A stretch of 7,166 bases of DNA from JBAXQQ01 sp037131695 (GCA_964638715.1 CAZWZF010000106.1:1-7166); one strand, 5' to 3'; positions 1 through 5,975 are shown, counted from the stretch's first letter. Translations and numbers: made by a program. The notes: generated by a model not told the origin, from the sequence alone.

Positions 1-15
1 GGGGTTGGGGAGGGG
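1..15. repeat. G-rich tract at the window edge, possibly the end of a dispersed repeat
   Basis: Three G4 runs separated by TT and A (GGGGTTGGGGAGGGG). It resembles the G-rich right end of the palindromic element at 4275-4289, where GGGGGTAGGGGGTGG is seen, and like that element it lies upstream of an AATCATG repeat copy and then a gene start. I infer that the window may begin inside the end of another copy of the same element, but only 15 bases are visible, so this stays tentative. Three adjacent G4 runs could take part in a G-quadruplex if a fourth run lies just upstream. Confidence 0.3.
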
Positions 16-20
16 CTAAT

Positions 21-45
21 AAAGATGTTAATCATGTCAAAAAAA
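21..45 (+). repeat. AATCATG repeat module, copy 1 (upstream of the SDR gene)
   Basis: The 20-mer ATGTTAATCATGTCAAAAAA at 25-44 is identical to 4403-4422 upstream of bioA, and its exact reverse complement is at 4082-4101 after bioD. It reads as 9-bp units of the form AATCATGNN ending in an A run; here one degenerate unit (21-29), one perfect unit (30-38) and seven A. It ends 13 nt before the ATG of the first gene, almost the same spacing as the copy before bioA (16 nt). It may therefore be part of a mobile repeat or of a shared leader. Confidence 0.75.
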
Positions 46-47
46 CT

Positions 48-51
48 GGAG
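48..51 (+). promoter_or_regulatory. Ribosome binding site of the SDR gene
   Basis: GGAG lies 7 nt before the ATG at 59 and supports that start. It directly follows the A run of repeat copy 1. The promoter of this operon is not visible and is presumably upstream of the window. Confidence 0.7.
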
Positions 52-58
52 AACAAAT

Positions 59-835
59 ATGGGTATATTTGATAATAAAGTTGCAATTGTCACCGGTGCC
101 GGTCAGGGGTTAGGCGAGGCTATAGCACGTCGTCTTGCCGCTGAAGGCGCGAAAGTTGGTGTTTGTGACCTTAATGGCGAAAATGCACAAAAAGTTGCAG
201 ATAGTTTGCCAGAAGCGATGGCATTCACAGTAGATGTTACAAATGAAGACCAGGTAATCGACATGGTTGACGAAGTCGTTTCTATTTGGGGATCTCTGGA
301 TATAATGGTTCCAAACGCTGGTATTTTAATCGCGGAAGCAATTGAAGATGCCAATGTTAATAAATGGCGAAAAGTTATTGAAGTTAACCTGATTGGAAAT
401 ATGATTTGCTGCAAGCATGCTGCCCGCATTTTCATGCAGCAAAATAGTGGCGCTATAGTTGCCATAAACAGCAAGTCGGGTAAAAAAGGCTCATTTAAAA
501 ACTCCGCTTACGCCGCGTCAAAATTTGGCGCGATTGGATTGATTCAATCCGTCGCCCTCGAATTGGCTCCATTCGGCGCCCGCGCTAACGCCATCTGTCC
601 CGGCAACCTGCTGGATGGCAGTTTATGGCAAGGCAGCCTGTTTGAACAATACGCAAAAAACCGCGGCATGACAGTTGAAGAAGTCCGTAAGCATTACGAA
701 GGCCAGGTTCCATTGGGACGCGGGTGCAATTACGACGATGTTTGCAATGTTGTCGTTTTCCTCGCCAGTGATAACAGCAGTTACCTTACCGGTCAGGCAC
801 TTAACGTCGACGGCGGTCAGACTTTCAGCCCGTAA
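59..835 (+). CDS. Short-chain dehydrogenase/reductase, sorbitol-6-phosphate dehydrogenase (SrlD)-like
   Basis: This is a classical SDR oxidoreductase of 258 residues, normal family length. Visible motifs are the nucleotide-binding TGAGQGLG (12-19), Asp37 at the end of strand beta-2, which usually means NAD(H) rather than NADP(H), Asp59-Val60, NAG (86-88), and the catalytic tetrad Asn110, Ser138, Tyr151 and Lys155 (YAASK). The C-terminal half (INSKSG, GNLL, VPLGRGC, SYLTGQ, NVDGGQ) closely matches E. coli SrlD as I remember it, so the nearest known activity is NAD-dependent sorbitol-6-phosphate/fructose-6-phosphate interconversion in the cytosol. Its stop lies 3 nt before the bioF start, so it is very likely cotranscribed with the biotin genes. 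That position leaves open a FabG-like role in reducing the 3-keto intermediates of pimelate synthesis, but no motif shows it. Family is certain; substrate is not. Confidence 0.9.
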   Translation: MGIFDNKVAIVTGAGQGLGEAIARRLAAEGAKVGVCDLNGENAQKVADSLPEAMAFTVDVTNEDQVIDMVDEVVSIWGSLDIMVPNAGILIAEAIEDANVNKWRKVIEVNLIGNMICCKHAARIFMQQNSGAIVAINSKSGKKGSFKNSAYAASKFGAIGLIQSVALELAPFGARANAICPGNLLDGSLWQGSLFEQYAKNRGMTVEEVRKHYEGQVPLGRGCNYDDVCNVVVFLASDNSSYLTGQALNVDGGQTFSP

Positions 836-838
836 TAT

Positions 839-1981
839 ATGACAGACAGAATACGAAAATTTTTGGCAGATAGAACGAGTGCGCATACCTTGCGCACTCT
901 TCATCCTTTGCAGGGAAGAAAAGCCGGCATTGTTGAAAACGCCGGTCGCGAAATCATTGATTTTTCTTCAAACGATTACCTTGGATACTCGCAGCATAAG
1001 GATATCATCGCTGCTGCTGCCGATGCATTGCAAAAATACGGCATGGGGGCCGGGGCATCACGACTGATGAGCGGCGACCTGAATATTCATCACGAACTGG
1101 AAAATGCAACCGCAAAATATAAAAATAAAGAAGCCGCGCTATGTTTCACCAGCGGCTACTGTGCAAATACCACATTAATCCCCGCTCTGGTCAGCCGCCA
1201 CGACGTGATATTTGCCGATGCATTAATTCACGCCAGTCTTATTGATGGCGCACAGTTGTCACAGGCAAAATTAATCCGCTACCGCCATAACGACATCACA
1301 CATCTGCAGGAATTGTTGGATAAATATCGCGGCAATTATCCTGACGCGCTGATAGTCACCGAATCGATATTCAGCATGGACGGCGACCGTGCCCCGCTGA
1401 AAGAAATAGTAAAACTGAAACAGCAATATGATTGCCGGTTATTCGTCGATGAGGCGCATGCTACCGGAGTGTTTGGCAGCGGAATTGTTGATGCCGACGG
1501 GGTAACTGCTGACACCGAATATATCATGGGAACTTTCAGCAAAGCGTTGGGGTCTTTCGGCGGGTATCTCGCCTGCGACCAGACAACAAAAGATTACCTG
1601 GTAAATGCAGCCAGGGGATTTGTATATACTACCGCATTGCCGCCAGCGATAATAGCCGCAAATATTGCCGCTCTTAAAGTTGCTGCCGACAATCCGCAGG
1701 ATGGAGAAAATCTGCTGAAAAAATCCGCTGATGTTCGCGATGAACTGTGTCGGCAAGGCTGGCAGGTTGCCGGTGAAAGCCAGATCATACCAATTGTCGT
1801 TGGCAGCAGCGAACGAGCATTGGAGTTATCGGGAAAACTGGCAGATGCAGGCATGCGGGTGTTGGCGATACGTCCCCCTACTGTACCAGATGGTTCAGCG
1901 CGATTGCGTATTTCGCTATGCGTTATACATACAGATGAACAACTGCATCGCTTACTGGAGGCCATGAATGGACTCAAATAA
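839..1981 (+). CDS. bioF: 8-amino-7-oxononanoate synthase (BioF)
   Basis: BioF is a PLP-dependent cytosolic enzyme of the alpha-oxoamine synthase family that condenses pimeloyl-ACP (or -CoA) with L-alanine to give KAPA with loss of CO2. The 380-residue length is typical. Visible signatures are SSNDYLG (43-49), GAGASRLMSG (70-79), His131 in the HASLIDG stretch, DEAHATG (204-210) with the PLP-pyridine Asp204 and His207, and the Schiff-base Lys235 in GTFSKALGSFGG. The C-terminal RPPTVPDGSARLRISL segment is also characteristic. The ATG is 3 nt after the SDR stop with no good ribosome binding site close by, which suggests translational coupling. The 3' end overlaps the next gene by 14 nt, and that gene's GGAGG site lies inside bioF. 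Confidence 0.97.
   Translation: MTDRIRKFLADRTSAHTLRTLHPLQGRKAGIVENAGREIIDFSSNDYLGYSQHKDIIAAAADALQKYGMGAGASRLMSGDLNIHHELENATAKYKNKEAALCFTSGYCANTTLIPALVSRHDVIFADALIHASLIDGAQLSQAKLIRYRHNDITHLQELLDKYRGNYPDALIVTESIFSMDGDRAPLKEIVKLKQQYDCRLFVDEAHATGVFGSGIVDADGVTADTEYIMGTFSKALGSFGGYLACDQTTKDYLVNAARGFVYTTALPPAIIAANIAALKVAADNPQDGENLLKKSADVRDELCRQGWQVAGESQIIPIVVGSSERALELSGKLADAGMRVLAIRPPTVPDGSARLRISLCVIHTDEQLHRLLEAMNGLK
1957..1961 (+). promoter_or_regulatory. Ribosome binding site of the BioH-like gene, inside bioF
   Basis: A perfect GGAGG sits 6 nt before the ATG at 1968, within the last codons of bioF. It decides the start of the downstream hydrolase gene and shows that the 14-nt overlap is real. Confidence 0.8.
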
Positions 1982-2642
1982 ATGGGTTTTTCATGACCGA
2001 GGATTCGAAAAGAATCTGGTTTATTTACCGGGTTGGGCAACTGATATTTCATTTTTGCAGCAAGACAAACTGCCATTCAACCTGATATATCCTGAATCGC
2101 TGATTACCCCGAACCATCTCTATTCACTTGCTGAACTGCTGCAGGAACCGACTATTATCCTTGGATGGTCGCTGGGTGGGTTTTTAGCGTTGGAATTTGC
2201 CCGCCAATGCCCGGGTAAAGTTTCATCAATGATTATCGCATCTATTCGCCAGCAATACCCGAAAGAATCAATAACGCCAATGCACTGCACCAATTTGCCT
2301 GAAATGCGTATTATCCAGAGAAACTTTTACAAACAGGCATTTTTCCCAACCATGCTTTCAGAATACCGGGTTTTCAAGCAGCGTGAAAAGGAACTGGTAA
2401 ATTCCATGAATCATGATGATCTCTTGACGGGATTGGATTATCTGGAGAATAATGCTATTGGAGACGCGCCGCAAGTACCAATAATTTATCTGCATGGCGA
2501 GACAGATGTCATTGCACCGGCTTCAGAAGGCATCGAATGGGCAAATGAACAGGGGATAAAATATACTATCATACCTGCTGTTCCTCACGTTTTGCCTTTC
2601 TGCGACCAGTTTTACGAAATTATAAATGAAAAAATCAACTAA
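1968..2642 (+). CDS. bioH: BioH-type alpha/beta hydrolase (pimeloyl-ACP methyl ester esterase)
   Basis: An alpha/beta-hydrolase of 224 residues. The likely catalytic triad is Ser68 in the nucleophile elbow GWSLGG (66-71), Asp180 in HGETD and His207 in VPHVLPF; PGW (21-23) fits the oxyanion region. GWSLGG followed by LALEFA is close to E. coli BioH (GWSLGGLVA), while the overall length is nearer to BioG (about 215) than to BioH (about 256), because the region between the first strands and the elbow is shortened; a cap of about 75 residues (roughly 95-170) remains. The predicted role is to remove the methyl group from pimeloyl-ACP methyl ester and so end chain elongation. Placement between bioF and bioC, overlapping both by 14 and 17 nt, strongly supports this. 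It could be a BioG-like or new esterase type; function is inferred, not proven. Confidence 0.82.
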   Translation: MDSNKWVFHDRGFEKNLVYLPGWATDISFLQQDKLPFNLIYPESLITPNHLYSLAELLQEPTIILGWSLGGFLALEFARQCPGKVSSMIIASIRQQYPKESITPMHCTNLPEMRIIQRNFYKQAFFPTMLSEYRVFKQREKELVNSMNHDDLLTGLDYLENNAIGDAPQVPIIYLHGETDVIAPASEGIEWANEQGIKYTIIPAVPHVLPFCDQFYEIINEKIN

Positions 2643-3390
2643 TTCACCGTTATGGGATGCCAAACCAGACCATGCGGAAACCTATGATAAATATGCTGTG
2701 CCGCAACAACAGACCGCTGATGAATTAATAGAGTTCATCAACGATATTTCACCGCAAAAAATACTTGAACCCGGCAGTGGAACCGGCTACTATACCAAAT
2801 TACTGGTAAACAAATTCCCAACTTCCCAAATAACCTGCGTCGATTTATCGGCGACAGCATTGCAAGCGGCAAAAAGGCTATTGCCATTTAATAATATTAC
2901 CTTCACCCGTGGGGATATCGAAAAGATGCCACTGATAAATTATGACTTGATAACAGCCAACGCGGTATTCCAGTGGATACGCGATTTTCCCGGATGGATG
3001 AATAAAGTGTATGATTCACTGATACCTTACGGCGTGACCGCTTTCTCGTATTTTGGCGGCAGCACCTACCGGGAATTAGCATTTGCGGTAAAAAGCGTAT
3101 TTGGCGAAGAAGAACAAATCACCAGCAGTCAATTTCATACCATTGATGAAATAAGAAACATCACCAGTAAATTCTCTGCTTCAATTATCAAGACCACGGA
3201 TTATACTATTGAATTCGCATCTTTGCGGGATTTATTGTTATCAATTCGCGCTACTGGAACGCGCGGCAGAAAAGTAAACGCGCCAATTTGGACAAAAGGG
3301 AAATATAATTTGATAGAAAAGATTTATAATGACGAATTTGGGGGAATAAAAGTAACATATAATGTAATTTTATACCGGGGAGTAAAGTGA
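2626..3390 (+). CDS. bioC: Malonyl-ACP O-methyltransferase (BioC)
   Basis: A SAM-dependent class I methyltransferase of 254 residues, the usual BioC size. Motif I is LEPGSGTGYY (48-57), the acidic residue after strand beta-2 is in CVDLS (71-75), GDIEKMP (97-103) corresponds to the GDIESLP of E. coli BioC, and ANAVFQW (111-117) corresponds to its SNLAVQW. The C-terminal RATGTRG (208-214) matches the family's 'KGIGATH' region, and YNVILYRG closes the protein as in other BioC. It methylates the free carboxyl of malonyl-ACP (or -CoA) so that fatty acid synthase accepts it as primer. The start overlaps the bioH end by 17 nt and has only a weak upstream ribosome binding site, so translation is probably coupled. 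Confidence 0.93.
   Translation: MKKSTNSPLWDAKPDHAETYDKYAVPQQQTADELIEFINDISPQKILEPGSGTGYYTKLLVNKFPTSQITCVDLSATALQAAKRLLPFNNITFTRGDIEKMPLINYDLITANAVFQWIRDFPGWMNKVYDSLIPYGVTAFSYFGGSTYRELAFAVKSVFGEEEQITSSQFHTIDEIRNITSKFSASIIKTTDYTIEFASLRDLLLSIRATGTRGRKVNAPIWTKGKYNLIEKIYNDEFGGIKVTYNVILYRGVK
3377..3382 (+). promoter_or_regulatory. Ribosome binding site of bioD
   Basis: GGGGAG lies in the last codons of bioC, 9 nt before the bioD ATG at 3392, and supports that start. Confidence 0.65.
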
Positions 3391-3391
3391 T

Positions 3392-4078
3392 ATGAAAGGG
3401 ATATTTGTAACTGGTACTGATACTGGCGTTGGGAAAACTGTAATCGCCGGCCTGTTGGCGGGTGCATTCAGCCGTTATGGCCGGGTGATAACGCAAAAAT
3501 GGGTGCAAACCGGATGTATTGGAAATTCAACTGATATTGACGTTCATAATTCCCTGAGCGGGATTTCTGTAGATAATGAATTAACGGCATCGGTTAATCC
3601 ATACTGTTTCACCCTGGCGGCATCGCCGCATTTGGCAGCAGAGTCAGAAGGCGGAGTTATAGACCCGGAGCGGATAAAATCCGCATATCACGAGTTGGCC
3701 AACCAGTTTGACTATGTATTTGCCGAAGGTGCCGGAGGAATATTAGTACCGCTGACCCGCAGCAAAATGATAATCGACATTGTCGCTGAATTATCGATAC
3801 CGGTAGTTATTGTGGTTGAAAATAAAATCGGTTGCGTTAACCACGCTCTGCTCACTATCGAAGCATTGCACCACCGCAATATTCCGATAGCGGGACTTAT
3901 TTTCAATCAGAAACAATTGAATATTCTGGATAACCACATCGTAGAAGATAATCCCCGCATAATAAACCAAATATCAAATGTGCCGGTGCTGGGAAAAATG
4001 CCTTACTTGAAAGATTTAAACGAAGGCAAAGCGGCTATCGAAACCATAGCGAAAAATCTGTATTTCAGAATAGAATAA
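3392..4078 (+). CDS. bioD: Dethiobiotin synthetase (BioD)
   Basis: BioD uses ATP and CO2 to close the ureido ring of DAPA, giving dethiobiotin. The 228-residue protein has the P-loop GTDTGVGKT (8-16), VNPYCF (68-73) followed by SPH, the catalytic-loop signature EGAGG (112-116), and KIGCVNHALLT (145-155), equivalent to KLGCINHAMLT of E. coli BioD. GKMPYL (201-206) fits the C-terminal GEIPWL. The substrate-binding Lys is kept at position 36, but the usual KPV is KWV here, an odd though not disabling change. It starts 1 nt after the bioC stop. It ends 3 nt before a repeat arm, so it is probably the last gene of the five-gene unit. Confidence 0.95.
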   Translation: MKGIFVTGTDTGVGKTVIAGLLAGAFSRYGRVITQKWVQTGCIGNSTDIDVHNSLSGISVDNELTASVNPYCFTLAASPHLAAESEGGVIDPERIKSAYHELANQFDYVFAEGAGGILVPLTRSKMIIDIVAELSIPVVIVVENKIGCVNHALLTIEALHHRNIPIAGLIFNQKQLNILDNHIVEDNPRIINQISNVPVLGKMPYLKDLNEGKAAIETIAKNLYFRIE

Positions 4079-4081
4079 CGA

Positions 4082-4120
4082 TTTTTTGACATGATTAACA
4101 TGATTTTCATGATTTTTTTT
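4082..4120 (-). repeat. AATCATG repeat module, copy 2 (left arm of the outer inverted repeat)
   Basis: Read on the - strand this is an A-rich lead, three 9-bp AATCATGNN units and a final A6. It is an inverted copy of 4384-4422, with 37 of 39 positions matching, and its first 20 bases are the exact reverse complement of 25-44. It begins 3 nt after the bioD stop. The two arms are separated by about 263 bp that hold the GC-rich palindromic element. Confidence 0.85.
4099..4120 (+). terminator. Possible weak intrinsic terminator after bioD
   Basis: CATGA (4099-4103), a TTT loop, TCATG (4107-4111), then one A and eight T. The stem is only 5 bp with 2 G-C pairs, so it would be weak. It lies inside the repeat arm, and may be a by-product of the repeat. 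Confidence 0.25.
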
Positions 4121-4150
4121 AATTTTTAGGTTTCAGGTTTGTGGTAGGCG

Positions 4151-4291
4151 AAAACCACCCCGACCTTCGGCCACCCCTCCTTGGCAAGGAGGGGAGTTTA
4201 ATATGAAAGTATTGATTATTAAAGTAGCCATTATATTACCAAGTTACTACCGTAACTCCCCTCCTTGACAAGGAGGGGGTAGGGGGTGGTT
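4151..4291. mobile_element. Palindromic GC-rich repeat element (MITE-like), without a gene
   Basis: Two inverted arms surround an AT-rich core (about 4199-4253). The inner parts, 4174-4198 and 4254-4278, are reverse complements with one mismatch in 25. Each arm is itself a hairpin with 9-bp CCCCTCCTT/AAGGAGGGG stems and a 3-nt loop (4174-4194 and 4258-4278). The outer ends also pair: AACCACCCC at 4153-4161 against GGGGTGGTT at 4283-4291. The left arm has about 8 extra bases (around 4162-4170). This architecture, short, palindromic and non-coding, fits a MITE or REP-like dispersed repeat. No transposase is visible, and no target duplication is clear. Its RNA could fold into a long hairpin. Confidence 0.7.
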
Positions 4292-4373
4292 TGGTTGATT
4301 ATATAATTAGTTGGCTTTACAAGAGCATTAAAAATTACGAATTTAATTTATATCGATGGGCAGGATATATTTT

Positions 4374-4401
4374 TTGCTTCGCAAAAACAAATCATGATAA
4401 T
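4374..4401 (+). promoter_or_regulatory. Possible bioA promoter, partly inside repeat copy 3
   Basis: TTGCTT (4374-4379), a 16-nt gap and GATAAT (4396-4401), which matches the -10 consensus at 5 of 6 bases while the -35 matches at 3 of 6. Transcription would start near 4408, about 30 nt before the bioA ATG. A perfect TATAAT also occurs at 4302-4307 but lacks a -35 at proper spacing. Both are guesses from a sequence rich in A and T. Confidence 0.25.
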
Positions 4402-4422
4402 CATGTTAATCATGTCAAAAAA
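4384..4422 (+). repeat. AATCATG repeat module, copy 3 (right arm of the outer inverted repeat, upstream of bioA)
   Basis: Three 9-bp units, AATCATGAT (4390-4398), AATCATGTT (4399-4407) and AATCATGTC (4408-4416), followed by A6. It is inverted relative to copy 2 and direct relative to copy 1, sharing 20 identical bases with the latter. It ends 16 nt before the bioA ATG. The octamer ATCATGAT at 4391-4398 is itself a perfect palindrome. Confidence 0.85.
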
Positions 4423-4438
4423 TTAAAAAGAGAGACTA

Positions 4439-5782
4439 ATGCAAGACTGGCTGGAAAAAGACCTTACTTATAATTGGCATCCTTACACGCAAATGTTGAA
4501 TCTGCGCGATAATCCACCGCTGCTGATTACCCGGGTAGCGGGTCGCTACTTGTATGACGCTGACGGCAAGGCCTATTACGACAGTAACTCCAGTTGGTGG
4601 TGCAACGTCCACGGGCATTGCCACCCGGCGATTCGCGAGGCGGTTGAAAAACAGATGCGCACTCTTGACCACATCATGTTTGGCGCCATTGCCCACACCC
4701 CCGCGATTGAACTGGCGGAAAAGCTGGTGAGTATCACCCCGCCGGGTTTGGACCGGGTATTTTATTCCGACAACGGTTCTACCGCTGTTGAAGTCGCGCT
4801 GAAGATGTCGGTGCAATATTGGCGCAATACCGGCAACTCCAGAAAATGCCGCATTATCTCGCTGGACGCCGGTTACCATGGCGACACCATCGGGTGTATG
4901 AGTGTCAGCAATGTCGAGTTATTCCGCGGCGCCTTTGACCCGCTGATGTTTCAGGCTATCACCGCCCCCACTCCGCATTGTGACGATTGCGCCTTGCCAT
5001 GTAAAAACAAATCATTTGGCAGATTGCATTGGGATACCGATGATGAAAACCCGCCGTGTGTGGCAAGCATGGAAAGATTGCTGATTAATGACGCCGATGT
5101 CACCGCCGCGATAATCTTGGAGCCGCTGTTGATGGGTGCGGGTGGTATGCTGATATACCCGCCGGCGTACTTGCGCGGAGTGGCGCAACTGGCGATGAAA
5201 TATAATGTTCACCTGATACTGGACGAGGTTGCCACCGGCTTTGGCCGCACTGGCAAAATGTTCGCCTGCGAATATGCCGGCATCACCCCCGACTTCATGT
5301 GCCTGTCCAAGGGCCTCACCGGGGGCACCATGCCGTTGGCAGCCACCATGACGACAGAGACCGTATACGAAGGGTTTTTATCAACAGACAGCTCGAAAAC
5401 CTTCTTTCACGGCCACACCTACACCGCCAACCCCATCGGCTGCGCCGTCGCCCTGGCAAGCCTGCAGCTATTCGAAGACGACAACCTGCTGGGTAATGTG
5501 AACACGTTGACACCGCTATTGCTGCAAAAGATGCAAACCTTCGCCGATATCCCGATAATAAAAAATATCCGCGCCATCGGCACCGTAACCGCCTTCGATG
5601 TTATCCACCCGGACTACGCCGAACTGCTGAAAAAAATCTACCGCGCCGGCCTGGCAAACGGCCTGATAATGCGCCCCATGGGAAAAGCAAGCTACCTATT
5701 CCTCCCCCAATCGGCAACCATTGACGAGGTGGAGATGGTGTTTGAGAAGTTAGATGGGATTTATCGGGAAATTTTAAAATAG
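4439..5782 (+). CDS. bioA: Adenosylmethionine-8-amino-7-oxononanoate aminotransferase (BioA)
   Basis: BioA is a PLP-dependent class III aminotransferase that turns KAPA into DAPA, normally with SAM as amino donor. The 447 residues include HPYTQM (14-19), SSWWCNVHGH (51-60), HIMFG (78-82), the PLP-phosphate loop DNGSTAVE (111-118), GYHGDT (145-150), DEVATGFGRTG (262-272) with the PLP Asp262, and the Schiff-base Lys291 in LSKGLTGGTMPL. HGHTYTANP (324-332) is a further family signature. The SSWW and GYHGDT motifs fit BioA rather than another class III enzyme. An insert with Cys181, Cys184, Cys188 and Cys207 is absent from E. coli BioA as I recall it. The start has a modest GAGAG site 4 nt upstream. 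Much of the gene, especially the 3' half, is richer in G and C than bioC or bioD, and the repeat-filled spacer separates it from them, so it is probably transcribed on its own. Confidence 0.96.
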   Translation: MQDWLEKDLTYNWHPYTQMLNLRDNPPLLITRVAGRYLYDADGKAYYDSNSSWWCNVHGHCHPAIREAVEKQMRTLDHIMFGAIAHTPAIELAEKLVSITPPGLDRVFYSDNGSTAVEVALKMSVQYWRNTGNSRKCRIISLDAGYHGDTIGCMSVSNVELFRGAFDPLMFQAITAPTPHCDDCALPCKNKSFGRLHWDTDDENPPCVASMERLLINDADVTAAIILEPLLMGAGGMLIYPPAYLRGVAQLAMKYNVHLILDEVATGFGRTGKMFACEYAGITPDFMCLSKGLTGGTMPLAATMTTETVYEGFLSTDSSKTFFHGHTYTANPIGCAVALASLQLFEDDNLLGNVNTLTPLLLQKMQTFADIPIIKNIRAIGTVTAFDVIHPDYAELLKKIYRAGLANGLIMRPMGKASYLFLPQSATIDEVEMVFEKLDGIYREILK

Positions 5783-5832
5783 GCTTGATTATGTAATGTT
5801 TTTTTAATCTCGATAATGATTACATGATGGCT

Positions 5833-5943
5833 TTATGGTTGATGAAAGGAATTGATTTGTCTAACCTTAATTATTACAGTTTCAATCTGCTGTTCATTCA
5901 AATCAATATTTTTATGTATCTTTAGTTTTGCTATAAAATCCAT
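5833..5943 (-). CDS. Possible 36-residue small protein, unknown function
   Basis: An ATG at 5943 (reading leftwards) opens 36 codons ending in TAA at 5833-5835. The peptide begins MDFIAKLKIHKNIDL and continues with NEQQIETVIIKV, a stretch that could form an amphipathic helix; there is no signal peptide. A GAGAG ribosome binding site lies 4 nt before the ATG, and an extended -10 (TGGTACAAT, 5976-5984 on this strand) lies about 32 nt before it. It is in the AT-rich segment, in the same direction as and 82 nt after the large unknown gene. I do not recognise it; it could be a remnant of a longer gene or a chance ORF. Confidence 0.3.
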   Translation of the reverse strand: MDFIAKLKIHKNIDLNEQQIETVIIKVRQINSFHQP

Positions 5944-5975
5944 TGTTCTCTCATGATTTATATATTGTTAATGAT

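Larger units (their letters stand above)
4079..4438. other. Non-coding spacer between bioD and bioA, filled with nested repeats
   Basis: No convincing gene lies in these 360 bases. From left to right they hold repeat copy 2 (4082-4120), a short T/G-rich stretch with two GGTTT words (4121-4150), the palindromic element (4151-4291), an AT-rich stretch (4292-4383), repeat copy 3 (4384-4422) and the bioA ribosome binding site region (GAGAG at 4430-4434). I found no BirA-type palindrome. Confidence 0.8.

Noticed and set aside
1594..2076. 160-codon - strand frame antisense to bioF and bioH
   Set aside because: Spans two well-supported + strand genes and looks like mirrored codon bias, not a protein family.
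4086..4113. TTGACA followed 16 nt later by CATGAT as a promoter in repeat copy 2
   Set aside because: The -35 is perfect but the -10 is poor and it would fire into the non-coding palindrome; the match follows from the repeat sequence.
4082..4422. CRISPR array
   Set aside because: The 9-bp units are contiguous without spacers and the larger repeats are inverted, not regularly spaced direct repeats.
4291..4473. 60-codon + strand frame in the spacer before bioA
   Set aside because: It starts at a TTG inside the palindromic element, runs through repeat copy 3 and overlaps the bioA start in another frame; no ribosome binding site supports it.
4436..4879. 147-codon - strand frame antisense to bioA
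   Set aside because: It is a shadow of the bioA coding frame, whose conserved motifs prove the + strand; the predicted peptide shows no recognisable motif.
5789..5827. Inverted repeat TTATGTAAT / ATTACATGA as a bioA terminator
   Set aside because: The arms are AT-only apart from one or two pairs, the loop is about 21 nt, and the T run lies in the loop, not after the stem.
5816..5828. Fourth, degenerate AATCATG repeat copy after bioA (ATGATTACATGAT)
   Set aside because: It differs by a deletion from the 4091-4104 sequence and lacks the A/T run and further units; in AT-rich DNA it may be chance.
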